Positions 55,291 through 63,047 of a stretch of DNA of 64,000 nt are shown piece after piece. The DNA lies in assembly GCF_019343195.1 (NCBI RefSeq), contig NZ_RPHB01000001.1, positions 248,001 through 312,000 of the forward strand, read 5' to 3'. The position numbers were made by a program, and so were the translations under genes. Positions within the stretch are counted from its first letter, which is position 1. Each line of letters starts with the position of its first letter. The notes under the pieces were generated by a model that saw nothing but the letters and a program-made list of their open reading frames with translations, searched no databases and had not been told where the DNA came from. Origin of the DNA: Arthrospiribacter ruber. GTDB taxonomy: Bacteria; Bacteroidota; Bacteroidia; Cytophagales; Cyclobacteriaceae.

Positions 55291-55443
55291 CTTTAAAAAT
55301 CCATTTTCTTCCCCGAAACCTTAAATAAAATTAGCAAAAAATAGCAATTAAGCGAATACTTACTAATTTTGTTTTTTATTAGGGTGTTTAGGTTAAAACT
55401 TGTGTGATATAGAAAAACTTTTACTATAGATTTTTTAAAGAAA

Positions 55444-57336
55444 TTGAAAATTTTGCCGCGGTGGATTATTGCAGCATTGGATTCTGTAATCATGTACCAA
55501 GCGGCCTTTTTTGGATATTTAGTAAGATTCAATTTTGAGCTGGACCAAGTAGAGGAGAATTCAGCATTCACAGGGAGTTTGGTTTTTATGTTGGGCGGAG
55601 TCTTGGTGATGCTCAATACCAAAAGTTATGAGGGTATAGTCCGCCATACAGGATTTAGAGATGGTTCAATAATTTTTAAAACTATCTTTTTCAATTTTCT
55701 ATTGTTTTTATTTATCAATTTATTCAGTGAAAGTTTTGTGAGCAATAGGTTTGTAATCCCGACCTCTGTTCTGATTGTAGCTTCCTTGACCTCCCTGTTT
55801 TTGTTGATATTTTACAGGCTTTTGGTTAAGGAGTTGTTTGTATACGTAAAAAACTCAGTTGCTACAAAGGACCTCAAAGTCGGAGTAATCTTCGGAGCTG
55901 GAGAAGCTGGAATTATTGCTCAAGATGTAATCAAAAGGGATAGTAAATCCCATTTTGATACCATTGCTTTTTTTGATGATGATCCAAAAAAGGAGGGGAA
56001 AATCATTGATGGGAAGAAAATTTATAGAGGGCTTAAAGAACTGGAAAATTTTGTCCGCAATCACGGAGTTACGGAATTGATCATTGCGGTAAGGGATATT
56101 TCGGTTCAAAGAAAACGGGAAATTATTGATGAATGCCTCAGACTCAATGTGCATGTCAGTATCATACCTCCTATCAATCAATGGATCAATGGAGGACTGA
56201 ATGCCGGGGCCATACGGGAAGTGAAGATTGAGGACTTGTTGTCCCGTGAGCAGATTTCATTGGATAATCCGAAAATTGAAGAAGATATTAAAGGGAAGAT
56301 TGTTTTGGTCACCGGGGCAGCAGGTTCCATAGGAAGTGAGCTTTGTAGACAATTGGTGCATTACAGGCCAAAGTTGTTGGTGATGGTAGATCAAGCAGAG
56401 TCACCTCTTTATGATGTAGAGCAGGAATTGAAGGAAATGAACCTGCTTACTCCGAGGAAAGTGATTTTAGCGGATATCCGTAACAAGAAAAAAATGAAGA
56501 TGCTCTTCAAAGAGCTAAAGCCTCAGGTTGTGTTTCATGCGGCAGCATACAAGCATGTTCCAATGATGGAGAATTATCCTGAGGAATCGATCAAAACAAA
56601 TATTTTAGGAACCAAGATTTTGGCGGACCTATCTGTTTTGACGAATGTTGAAAAGTTCGTTTTTGTATCTACAGATAAGGCTGTCAATCCGACCAATGTC
56701 ATGGGGGCTACTAAAAGGGCTGCAGAGATGTATGTGCAGTCTTTGAATAATTTTCTGGAAAATCATCATAGGAAATTCCATACAAGGTTTATCACGACGA
56801 GATTTGGGAATGTATTGGGTTCCAATGGATCTGTAATTCCATTGTTTAAAAAGCAGATCATGAAAGGTGGTCCCATCACGGTGACCCATCCTGAGATTAC
56901 GCGTTATTTTATGACCATTCCTGAAGCCTGTCAATTGGTTTTGGAAGCAGGTATAATGGGTAAAGGAGGCGAAATATATGTCTTTGATATGGGGCAGCCC
57001 GTAAAAATCCTTGACCTGGCTAAGAAAATGATTCAGTTGAGTGGAAAAAAGGTAGACGAAGATATTAAAATTGTTTATTCTGGGTTAAGGGAAGGGGAGA
57101 AGCTTTATGAGGAATTATTGAATGATTCTGAAACTGTAAAAATCACCCATCATCCTAAGATCCAGATAGCTCAGGTTTGCTCCAAAGACTATTATAAGTT
57201 GGAGGGTCAAATTGAATTGTTTTATGAGCTTATAGAAAAGAACTCAGAGAATGAGTTTGTAGCCCATCTTAAGACCCTTGTTCCCGAATTTATCAGTAAT
57301 GCTTCCAGGTTTGAGGTTTTGGATAGGATGAATTGA
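55444..57336 (+). CDS. Membrane-bound UDP-GlcNAc 4,6-dehydratase, PglF/CapD/FlaA1-like
   Basis: 630 residues from a TTG; no suitable ATG lies upstream and the next Met is 17 residues in, within the first membrane helix. Four membrane segments fill residues ~5-145, then a CoA-binding-like Rossmann fold (VGVIFGAGEAGIIAQDVIK). The catalytic SDR domain begins ~285 (VLVTGAAGSIGSELCRQLVH) with VFHAAAYKHVPMMENYPEES and VSTDKAVNPTNVMGATKRAA; the Tyr of the usual YxxxK is Met here, as is normal in this membrane-bound subgroup. It converts UDP-GlcNAc to UDP-4-keto-6-deoxy-GlcNAc, the substrate for the PglE/PglD-like enzymes upstream. A TAATTTTG at 55364-55371 could be its -7 promoter element. Confidence 0.9.
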   Translation: MKILPRWIIAALDSVIMYQAAFFGYLVRFNFELDQVEENSAFTGSLVFMLGGVLVMLNTKSYEGIVRHTGFRDGSIIFKTIFFNFLLFLFINLFSESFVSNRFVIPTSVLIVASLTSLFLLIFYRLLVKELFVYVKNSVATKDLKVGVIFGAGEAGIIAQDVIKRDSKSHFDTIAFFDDDPKKEGKIIDGKKIYRGLKELENFVRNHGVTELIIAVRDISVQRKREIIDECLRLNVHVSIIPPINQWINGGLNAGAIREVKIEDLLSREQISLDNPKIEEDIKGKIVLVTGAAGSIGSELCRQLVHYRPKLLVMVDQAESPLYDVEQELKEMNLLTPRKVILADIRNKKKMKMLFKELKPQVVFHAAAYKHVPMMENYPEESIKTNILGTKILADLSVLTNVEKFVFVSTDKAVNPTNVMGATKRAAEMYVQSLNNFLENHHRKFHTRFITTRFGNVLGSNGSVIPLFKKQIMKGGPITVTHPEITRYFMTIPEACQLVLEAGIMGKGGEIYVFDMGQPVKILDLAKKMIQLSGKKVDEDIKIVYSGLREGEKLYEELLNDSETVKITHHPKIQIAQVCSKDYYKLEGQIELFYELIEKNSENEFVAHLKTLVPEFISNASRFEVLDRMN

Positions 57337-58584
57337 GTAATTGTTGAATTGATTAACTGATGAGGGGGAGGTTGTTAAGGGTTAAATGAAAAGGATGAAG
57401 GATGAGGGATGAAGGATGAGGCCTGTCCGACTGGTCATCCGGGCGGATACAATTTACGAGGGGCAGAGCTAAGTGATGTTAAAATGTATTAGGGAACTGG
57501 GTATTTTGGAATATCGAATTTCGAAAAATGAATACCGAATGATGAAGTTGTTAGTGATTAGTGAAAAGTGATTAAGGGTTAAAGGTTAAGCGTTAAGCGA
57601 ATTTGACGGGCAAGAGAGAGCTGTTAGTGGAGACACTAACAAGGGCTGTAATTATCACCACAACCCTCAAGCCCTGTAAGGGCGCAGATATTATAGCCTC
57701 GGGTTTCAACCCGAGGATCGAAAGCGGTAAGGTGAAATTGTTTTTGGCCGCGGGAAGATCAATGGTGAATTAAGGTTTTCGCCAAAAACAGGGAAGCGGA
57801 ATTAGTTAATAGTTAATAGTTAAGCTATCCCCTTTAGTCTTATGTCTAGCGTCTTGTGTCTATTGTCTTTTTTCTAGCTTCTTCAAATCAAGGATTGCAA
57901 ATCCATTTCATCTGAACTTCGAAATTGCAAATTCCGAAGAGCGGGTTAGTGAAAAGTGATTAAGGGTTAAAGGTTAAGCGTTAACCGAATTTGATGGGCA
58001 AGAGAGAGGAAGGTTTTGCCTTGTCATGTTGAACAAAGTGAAACATCCGGTTTCATCCAAAAGCGAAGCTTTATCTGTGTAGATCTGTAAGATCTGTGGT
58101 TATTTTTAATTGATAATGGGGGGTGCCAATTTCCGCCGTGCTTTAGCCGGCGGTCTGGCTCATGGGGATCAGTCCCCTTCGACTTCAGTCGAAATCTGCG
58201 AAAATCACCGCAATCTGCGGGAGAAAAAAAGTGAAGAGTGAGCAGTGGATAGTGAATAGTGAAGAGTGAGGAAGGAAGGATGAGGGAGGAAGGATGATTG
58301 AATAGTGAGTAGTTAAGAGTTAAAAGTTAAGGGTTAAACGTTAAAAGGGGAGGCTTGCCTTAATCTGGTTGTAACTTTTCTTCGTGGATAATATCGAATT
58401 TCGAACAATGCCCGCCTGCTTCGGGCAAGAATAATGAAGTAGGGATCTCATCTTATGTCTAGCGTCTTATGTCTATTGTCTTTTTTCTAGCTTCTTCAAA
58501 TCAAGGATTGCAAATCCTGTTTATCTAAGCTTCAATATCTCAGTTCATCAGTTACACAATTCATCAGTTACACCATTCCTACCT
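57337..58584. repeat. Repeat island downstream of the PglF-like gene
   Basis: No credible gene. Elements in order: a ~200-bp block 57418-57620, the palindrome 57621-57642, the perfect hairpin CCTCGGGTT/AACCCGAGG (57697-57716), the TTTTTGGC/GCCAAAAA inverted pair (~57738-57790), TCTTATGTCTAGCGTCTTG words, module C (58057-58223), purine words, and further pyrimidine words to 58560. Order and composition closely parallel the islands at 20.3 kb and 44.8-45.6 kb. Confidence 0.75.
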
Positions 58585-58849
58585 AGGGCGTGCTGAAAAA
58601 CGCCAACTGGAGAATAAATGCTTTAAATTTTGATGTATACCCCGTTTGTCAAGTATTTTCTTTTTAAGCAGGTGCACGCTTATTCAATGATATAGCTTGA
58701 TTTCCGTGCTCCTTAAAATTTCAAAATTCGAAATTTTAAGGCTAGTCTCAGGCATACCATCTTCTTCATTGGGCTCACTCGAAGTATAAGCATACATCTT
58801 CATTCGCCCGCTTTGAATCTGGCATACCTGAGACTTTTTCAGCAAGCCC
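58585..58849. mobile_element. 265-bp miniature element with TACCTA target duplication
   Basis: 15-bp terminal inverted repeats GGGCGTGCTGAAAAA and TTTTTCAGCAAGCCC differ at one position. The hexamer TACCTA flanks both ends directly (58579-58584 and 58850-58855). A second inverted pair inside (AGTCTCAGGCATACCA and TGGCATACCTGAGACT) extends the structure. No coding frame. The ends resemble those of transposase-encoding insertion sequences, so it is probably a non-autonomous derivative of one not present in the window. Confidence 0.85.
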
Positions 58850-58903
58850 TACCTAAGTCAGGCAAACACAAAATCATTAGAAATAACAAAAGAACACCTG
58901 TTT

Positions 58904-59791
58904 TTAATGGAAAGTCCTGAATCCGGGTTCGTAGATGATCCTGACAAATGAACTGAGGCTCTCTCCTGGTTTGCGTAGTGGTATTCCGGTCACAATGCCC
59001 ACCATGAGATTCTCCGCCAAGCCTACCCGCATCTGAGGACGCAGAACAGCCTCCAGTTTGCCGTCATGAAGTTCCTTGTTTACTTCCACGCCGATGAAAT
59101 TCCGGGTACCGGTAATCATATAATGGAAATTGCTGTGGATTTCGTAGGTAAACTCTCTCCTCAGATTGAACTCTTTTTCTATCCTCGGTCCGGTATAAAT
59201 CAAGGTATGGTAATTCAATCCCCATCTCTTGGCTGCCACAAAGAAAGGGTTGTATATATTCCCCTTAAATAATTCAGTGGACCCCAGTCTATTGAGGTCA
59301 ACAAACTCAAATTCGTGAATGTATCCCAAAGCCAAGGTTGTCTTTGCTTTTTCAGATACCAGAAATGACCATTGGGTGGCAAGTTTCAAGGACTCAATCC
59401 TGTTGGCAGGTCTTGTGATATCGGAGGCTACGTCTCCACGGGCTGTAAATATGGTAACCGGAACTTCAATTTCGAAACCCAGCCTATCCACTGGAGCCCA
59501 CTCGTATTCTACTAGTGCCTCGTATTTGTTAAAGTCTCTTTTGTCAAACATGCCCAAACCTACGTTCCATTCCTTTTCCCCTTTACGCGCTCCGAGGTCC
59601 CGGATCAGGTCAATATACAAGGGCTCGGCATGAAGAATCTTGGGTTTGAGCTTTTCCCCTTTAGGTTCTTCAATTTCTGCAATAAAAATGCTGTCCAAAG
59701 ACAGCCTTTCCATTCTTAAGCTGTCACTTTCCTGTGCCTGAAGGGACACAAATACCATAAGTGCAGTCAATGTAGTCAGTAGTTTTTTCAT
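58904..59791 (-). CDS. Secreted protein of a common Bacteroidota family, function unknown (probable beta-barrel)
   Basis: About 295 residues from the ATG at 59791, which gives the signal peptide MKKLLTTLTALMVFVSLQAQ; an upstream ATG at 59845 would add 18 residues. The segment LHAEPLYIDLIRDLGARKGE, followed by EWNVG, recurs in many Bacteroidota proteins without an assigned function. The remainder alternates polar and aromatic residues in beta-strands (YEWAPVDRLGFEIEVPVTIF, LALGYIHEFEFVDL, YTGPRIEKEFNLR), suggesting an outer-membrane barrel. The gene is downstream of a porin-like gene on the same strand (117 bp), so the two may be co-regulated. Confidence 0.75.
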   Translation of the reverse strand: MKKLLTTLTALMVFVSLQAQESDSLRMERLSLDSIFIAEIEEPKGEKLKPKILHAEPLYIDLIRDLGARKGEKEWNVGLGMFDKRDFNKYEALVEYEWAPVDRLGFEIEVPVTIFTARGDVASDITRPANRIESLKLATQWSFLVSEKAKTTLALGYIHEFEFVDLNRLGSTELFKGNIYNPFFVAAKRWGLNYHTLIYTGPRIEKEFNLRREFTYEIHSNFHYMITGTRNFIGVEVNKELHDGKLEAVLRPQMRVGLAENLMVGIVTGIPLRKPGESLSSFVRIIYEPGFRTFH

Positions 59792-59908
59792 TGTTGGTTT
59801 TAAATGAACGCGCAAAATTGATAAAATTTCGGTAACTGAAAACATTGAACTGCATCAATATTTTTTTGTTATCCAGATGCTTTTTACTGCTTGGACTTTC
59901 CAAAGGTT

Positions 59909-61174
59909 TTAGAAAATCAATCCTATTCCAAGTTCTACCCTGTCAGCTTCAGGAATTATACTTTCCGCAAGATTTTTCCTGAACTGATAATTGGCTTTGA
60001 ACACCAGATTCTTCCTTGGACGCAGGTTGGCACCTAAACTGATGATCTCCAGGTTTTGCCTATCAAAGGCCCTGTTTTCAAAGCTACTTGCCACTGATGC
60101 ATGGGTATCCAGCCTTTCATACCTGACCCATACGGGTAGTTTCCAATCTTTATTGCTTTCCAAAACAGACCAAAGATCCCATCTGAATTCTCCGTAATAA
60201 CCGAAAGTCTCTTCGCCTATTACCTGGTTGTCAAATTCAAATATCCGGTCAGTTTGGGAAGTACTTCCTCTCATGGCCAAGCCGAAAACGGAGAAATTAC
60301 CCCAATCGTACCCGGCAAAAACAGAATACAGAGAAATACTTGGAGAAAAGGATTGACCTGAAGGGGTTTCTTCCCCACGGCTGCCATCCCCATAGTAACC
60401 TGCAACTCCCAATTTGATATCTTCATTACCTACATATTCCAGCTTACCATTGGCGGCCCAAGCTCTCGGAATTTCCAGTCCATGGTACCTTCCCCTTCTT
60501 ATCCAAGTTCCCTCTACCATATTTGACGCATCCAGGCCCTTGGTCAATCCAATGTTGTACTCTAATTGGTTTTGAAGGAAATTACCATAAAACATCACCC
60601 CGGTCTCCAGCCACTGGGTCGGAAGTATGATACGCTCTGTCTCCGGTCTGTTGACCGAGTAAAAAGCAATAGGCTCTTCATTGATATTGGTATAGCCTAC
60701 CGGGATGGGGTAGTTACCAACCCGGACATTAAAGGATGGGTGGAAAAGATAATCAAACATCCACTCAAAATTCAGCTCGGTTCCTACTTCCCTAAATCCA
60801 TCATGCAGCAATTCTCCCTGAATCTCGGAATTGAAGATAAAACGGTCGGTAATTTTATACCCGAAATAGAAACCGAATCTGTAAAGATTGGTGTAGTAAA
60901 GTTCGATGTCATCTCCACGGTTTCTTTCTCCCAAATAAGAGACGGAATTGATTTCAGTAAATCCCGCAATAGAGTACCTGCGGTCAGCGGAATAGATTTT
61001 GGATGCGGCGTTAGCCAGTCCGGGCTGTTTGATATATTTAAGCTCCTCTATCAGTCCTTTGTTGGAGATGGAGTCGTTTAGTTCTTCTACTTCTTGGTCT
61101 ATGGTATTTTCCTGAGCACTTAGATAAAATGGAACAAGAAAGAAAACCATGCCCAAAAGGAAATTTATTTTCAT
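59909..61174 (-). CDS. Porin-like outer membrane protein (OprO/OprP-type fold)
   Basis: 421 residues with a signal peptide ending FYLSAQ. A short coiled, acidic region follows ([18 protein letters not shown]), then a long beta-barrel part: [78 protein letters not shown] and [20 protein letters not shown]. This layout resembles phosphate-selective/anion porins of the OprO/OprP class in Bacteroidota. Position near an alkaline phosphatase is compatible with phosphate uptake, but no regulatory sites prove it. A long frame on the opposite strand here (60566-61081) is a shadow. Confidence 0.75.
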   Translation of the reverse strand: MKINFLLGMVFFLVPFYLSAQENTIDQEVEELNDSISNKGLIEELKYIKQPGLANAASKIYSADRRYSIAGFTEINSVSYLGERNRGDDIELYYTNLYRFGFYFGYKITDRFIFNSEIQGELLHDGFREVGTELNFEWMFDYLFHPSFNVRVGNYPIPVGYTNINEEPIAFYSVNRPETERIILPTQWLETGVMFYGNFLQNQLEYNIGLTKGLDASNMVEGTWIRRGRYHGLEIPRAWAANGKLEYVGNEDIKLGVAGYYGDGSRGEETPSGQSFSPSISLYSVFAGYDWGNFSVFGLAMRGSTSQTDRIFEFDNQVIGEETFGYYGEFRWDLWSVLESNKDWKLPVWVRYERLDTHASVASSFENRAFDRQNLEIISLGANLRPRKNLVFKANYQFRKNLAESIIPEADRVELGIGLIF

Positions 61175-61262
61175 TGGTCTGTTGGTTTAATTTTAAAGAG
61201 AAAATCAGACAGCTTTAAAAGGCCTGTCGATCTACTTTAATGTGTAAAAAGATCATTAAAAA

Positions 61263-61667
61263 TCAGACCTGACGGGGAGGGGGTGAATCGTTTTCTTTAG
61301 AAATGGATTCAAAAACTGCCAAATAGTGGGGATTGACAGCATTCAGAGAAATCACAAAAGAAGGAAGTGAAGATACAGAAGCGTATTCCAGATGAAGTTT
61401 GATATCTGAAAATTTCTTTTTCTCGTGAGGTACTTCCGTATCGGGAATAGTCTCCTCATCCATGTCGAATACATACTCCAACACCAATTCGGCCAATGAA
61501 TCAATGGGGTCGTGGTGTTCCAATAAGGGAGAGTCAATGACAGAAGCATGATAAAAGTTGGCAGACAGGTTGATAAAGTTTATCAGCAACAGATAAACCA
61601 TCAGCTTACTCACAATATTTTTCCTCAATCTTCCTAACACATTACAAAAATAGCAAAAATGGTGCAA
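61263..61667 (-). CDS. Small membrane-anchored or secreted protein of unknown function, 134 aa
   Basis: I do not recognise it. The first ~40 residues hold a hydrophobic segment (LMVYLLLINFINLSANFYHA) preceded by a basic stretch (GRLRKNIVSK), so it is either an anchor or a signal peptide; an ATG at residue 23 is an alternative start. The rest is acidic with His residues (HHDPIDSLAELVLEYVFDMD) and ends in a Pro-rich tail (KENDSPPPRQV). It lies 88 bp upstream of the porin-like gene on the same strand and may be transcribed with it. Confidence 0.6.
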   Translation of the reverse strand: MHHFCYFCNVLGRLRKNIVSKLMVYLLLINFINLSANFYHASVIDSPLLEHHDPIDSLAELVLEYVFDMDEETIPDTEVPHEKKKFSDIKLHLEYASVSSLPSFVISLNAVNPHYLAVFESISKENDSPPPRQV

Positions 61668-61741
61668 AGCACCCAGTTCCAGAACTTTTCTAATGGTATT
61701 TTAATTGTATGATTAGTCACAGACAAAGTCGTTTTTTCCGC

Positions 61742-61749
61742 TAATTTTG
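61742..61749 (+). promoter_or_regulatory. Candidate -7 promoter element for the DUF983 gene
   Basis: TAATTTTG matches TAnnTTTG exactly. No -33 TTTG is found at the normal distance. Transcription would begin about ten bases before the ATG at 61767. Confidence 0.35.
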
Positions 61750-61766
61750 AATTTCAATCTATTCAC

Positions 61767-62153
61767 ATGCAAGAAGTAAGTCTTAGTTCGGCAATGGTCC
61801 AGGCCAAATGTCCAAGGTGCAGAAAGGGAAACCTGTTTAATGTATCCGTATTCAGTTTTTTAAAATTGACCGAGATCAATGGTAAATGTCCTGATTGTGG
61901 CGCCACCATCACCCCTGAGCCGGACTTTTTCTACGGTGCCATGTACATCAGTTACGCTTTTTCGGTGGCTTTGATGGTCACTGTTTTTATAGTACTCAAT
62001 TTCTTTTTTGAAAAAGCACCCGTTTCCAGTTATGTACTAACAGTATTGGCTGGCAATATCCTTTTGATGCCCTTGATGCTAAGGTATTCTAAGGTGTTGT
62101 ATCTCTATGGGTTGGGGAAATTGAAGTATGATCCTAAGGCTTTGGAGAAGTAG
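61767..62153 (+). CDS. DUF983 membrane protein
   Basis: 128 residues. Two CxxC pairs near the N terminus (CPRCRKGNLF and CPDCGATITPE) form a zinc-ribbon-like unit, followed by two hydrophobic helices (SYAFSVALMVTVFIVLNFFF and VLTVLAGNILLMPLML). The FFYGAMYISY segment is characteristic of DUF983, a common small membrane protein in Bacteroidota and Alphaproteobacteria, of unknown function. It ends two bases before the convergent lipoprotein gene. Confidence 0.88.
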   Translation: MQEVSLSSAMVQAKCPRCRKGNLFNVSVFSFLKLTEINGKCPDCGATITPEPDFFYGAMYISYAFSVALMVTVFIVLNFFFEKAPVSSYVLTVLAGNILLMPLMLRYSKVLYLYGLGKLKYDPKALEK

Positions 62154-62155
62154 GT

Positions 62156-62770
62156 TTAGTTTTTGACATAAGGGGAAATGGCATCTATTTTAAATTGACT
62201 GCCGTTTTTAAGGTATATAATGGTGGAGGTTTCCATCCTTTGGACTTCCTCAAGTTGGCCATGAAAAGTAAAGCTGTAAAACTGAACCATTATACTAAAT
62301 TCCCGAAATCTGCTAAGTTGAGTTCCGTCAGACAATTGGAAAAGATAGGAAATATCAGTTCCTGGAGGAAGTCCTTGAAATGAACTCCTTAGTAGGATCT
62401 GAATATTAGAGATGTTTTCTACGAAATACCTGGGTTGACAATCTGCAAACAAGGATTGGTAGGGGAGAATACCAGAACTTGAAGTCAGCGCTTCATATTT
62501 TATTTCTAAATTGTGCCTGAAGTCTTCGATAGATACCGTATCGTTTTCGCTGGCGAAGGATCCGTTGGAAAATGGGCTGAAAAAGACTTGGTCAAGCGCA
62601 ATAACATCTGCTCTTCTCACTATGGCACAATTGCCTTCTTCAAACTCAGGGCTGGTATAGCAAGAAGGGAGGACCATCAAGGAGGTTTGTATGGCAATCA
62701 AGGTAACAGTAAGACAGGTAGTCCGGATTATTTTTTGTTGTATTGACCCATGCATAGCTTTTCCTCCCAA
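62156..62770 (-). CDS. Predicted lipoprotein of unknown function, 204 aa
   Basis: The N terminus has a hydrophobic signal (TTCLTVTLIAIQTSLMVLPSC) whose LPSC could serve as a lipobox, so the mature protein would begin with Cys about residue 37. An ATG at 62755 is an alternative start. The mature part is beta-rich (IEDFRHNLEIKYEALTSS, FENISNIQILLRSSFQG-like sequence, SIMVQFYSFTFHGQLEEV) with no known motif. It is convergent with the DUF983 gene. The gene may start a transcript alone; the alkaline phosphatase gene is 277 bp upstream on the same strand. Confidence 0.7.
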   Translation of the reverse strand: MGGKAMHGSIQQKIIRTTCLTVTLIAIQTSLMVLPSCYTSPEFEEGNCAIVRRADVIALDQVFFSPFSNGSFASENDTVSIEDFRHNLEIKYEALTSSSGILPYQSLFADCQPRYFVENISNIQILLRSSFQGLPPGTDISYLFQLSDGTQLSRFREFSIMVQFYSFTFHGQLEEVQRMETSTIIYLKNGSQFKIDAISPYVKN

Positions 62771-63047
62771 AACTTCCTAAAAGTATTAATTTAAGGATTT
62801 TGAAAGAAAAATGCTTTGTATAGATATTTTGTTTGAAGTGGATCCAATTTCAGCCATGAATCAATGGTAATATTCGCTCCATTGCTATCTCCAAATTTGA
62901 TAAGAAGCCGACCCTAAAAGGGTCAACCTTCTCAATATCCAAGGAAACAGCCCATGGTTTCAAACTTTACAATAGCCTTACACCCTCCGACCCTATGGAA
63001 GTCAATTTTTTTTTACTTACAGTCAGGGCTAATAAAGCCCCTTCAAA
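62771..63047. other. Region between the lipoprotein and alkaline phosphatase genes
   Basis: About 280 bp with no gene. It holds small inverted repeats, GACCCT/AGGGTC at 62910-62924 and GGGCT/AGCCC at ~63028-63042. Neither is followed by a T-run on the minus strand, so no simple terminator for the alkaline phosphatase gene can be named. Confidence 0.5.

Noticed and set aside
60566-61081. 171-codon plus-strand frame
   Set aside because: It is antisense to the porin-like gene, whose signal peptide and beta-barrel pattern are clear.
62910-62924. GACCCT/AGGGTC hairpin as terminator of the alkaline phosphatase gene
   Set aside because: No T-run follows on the minus strand.
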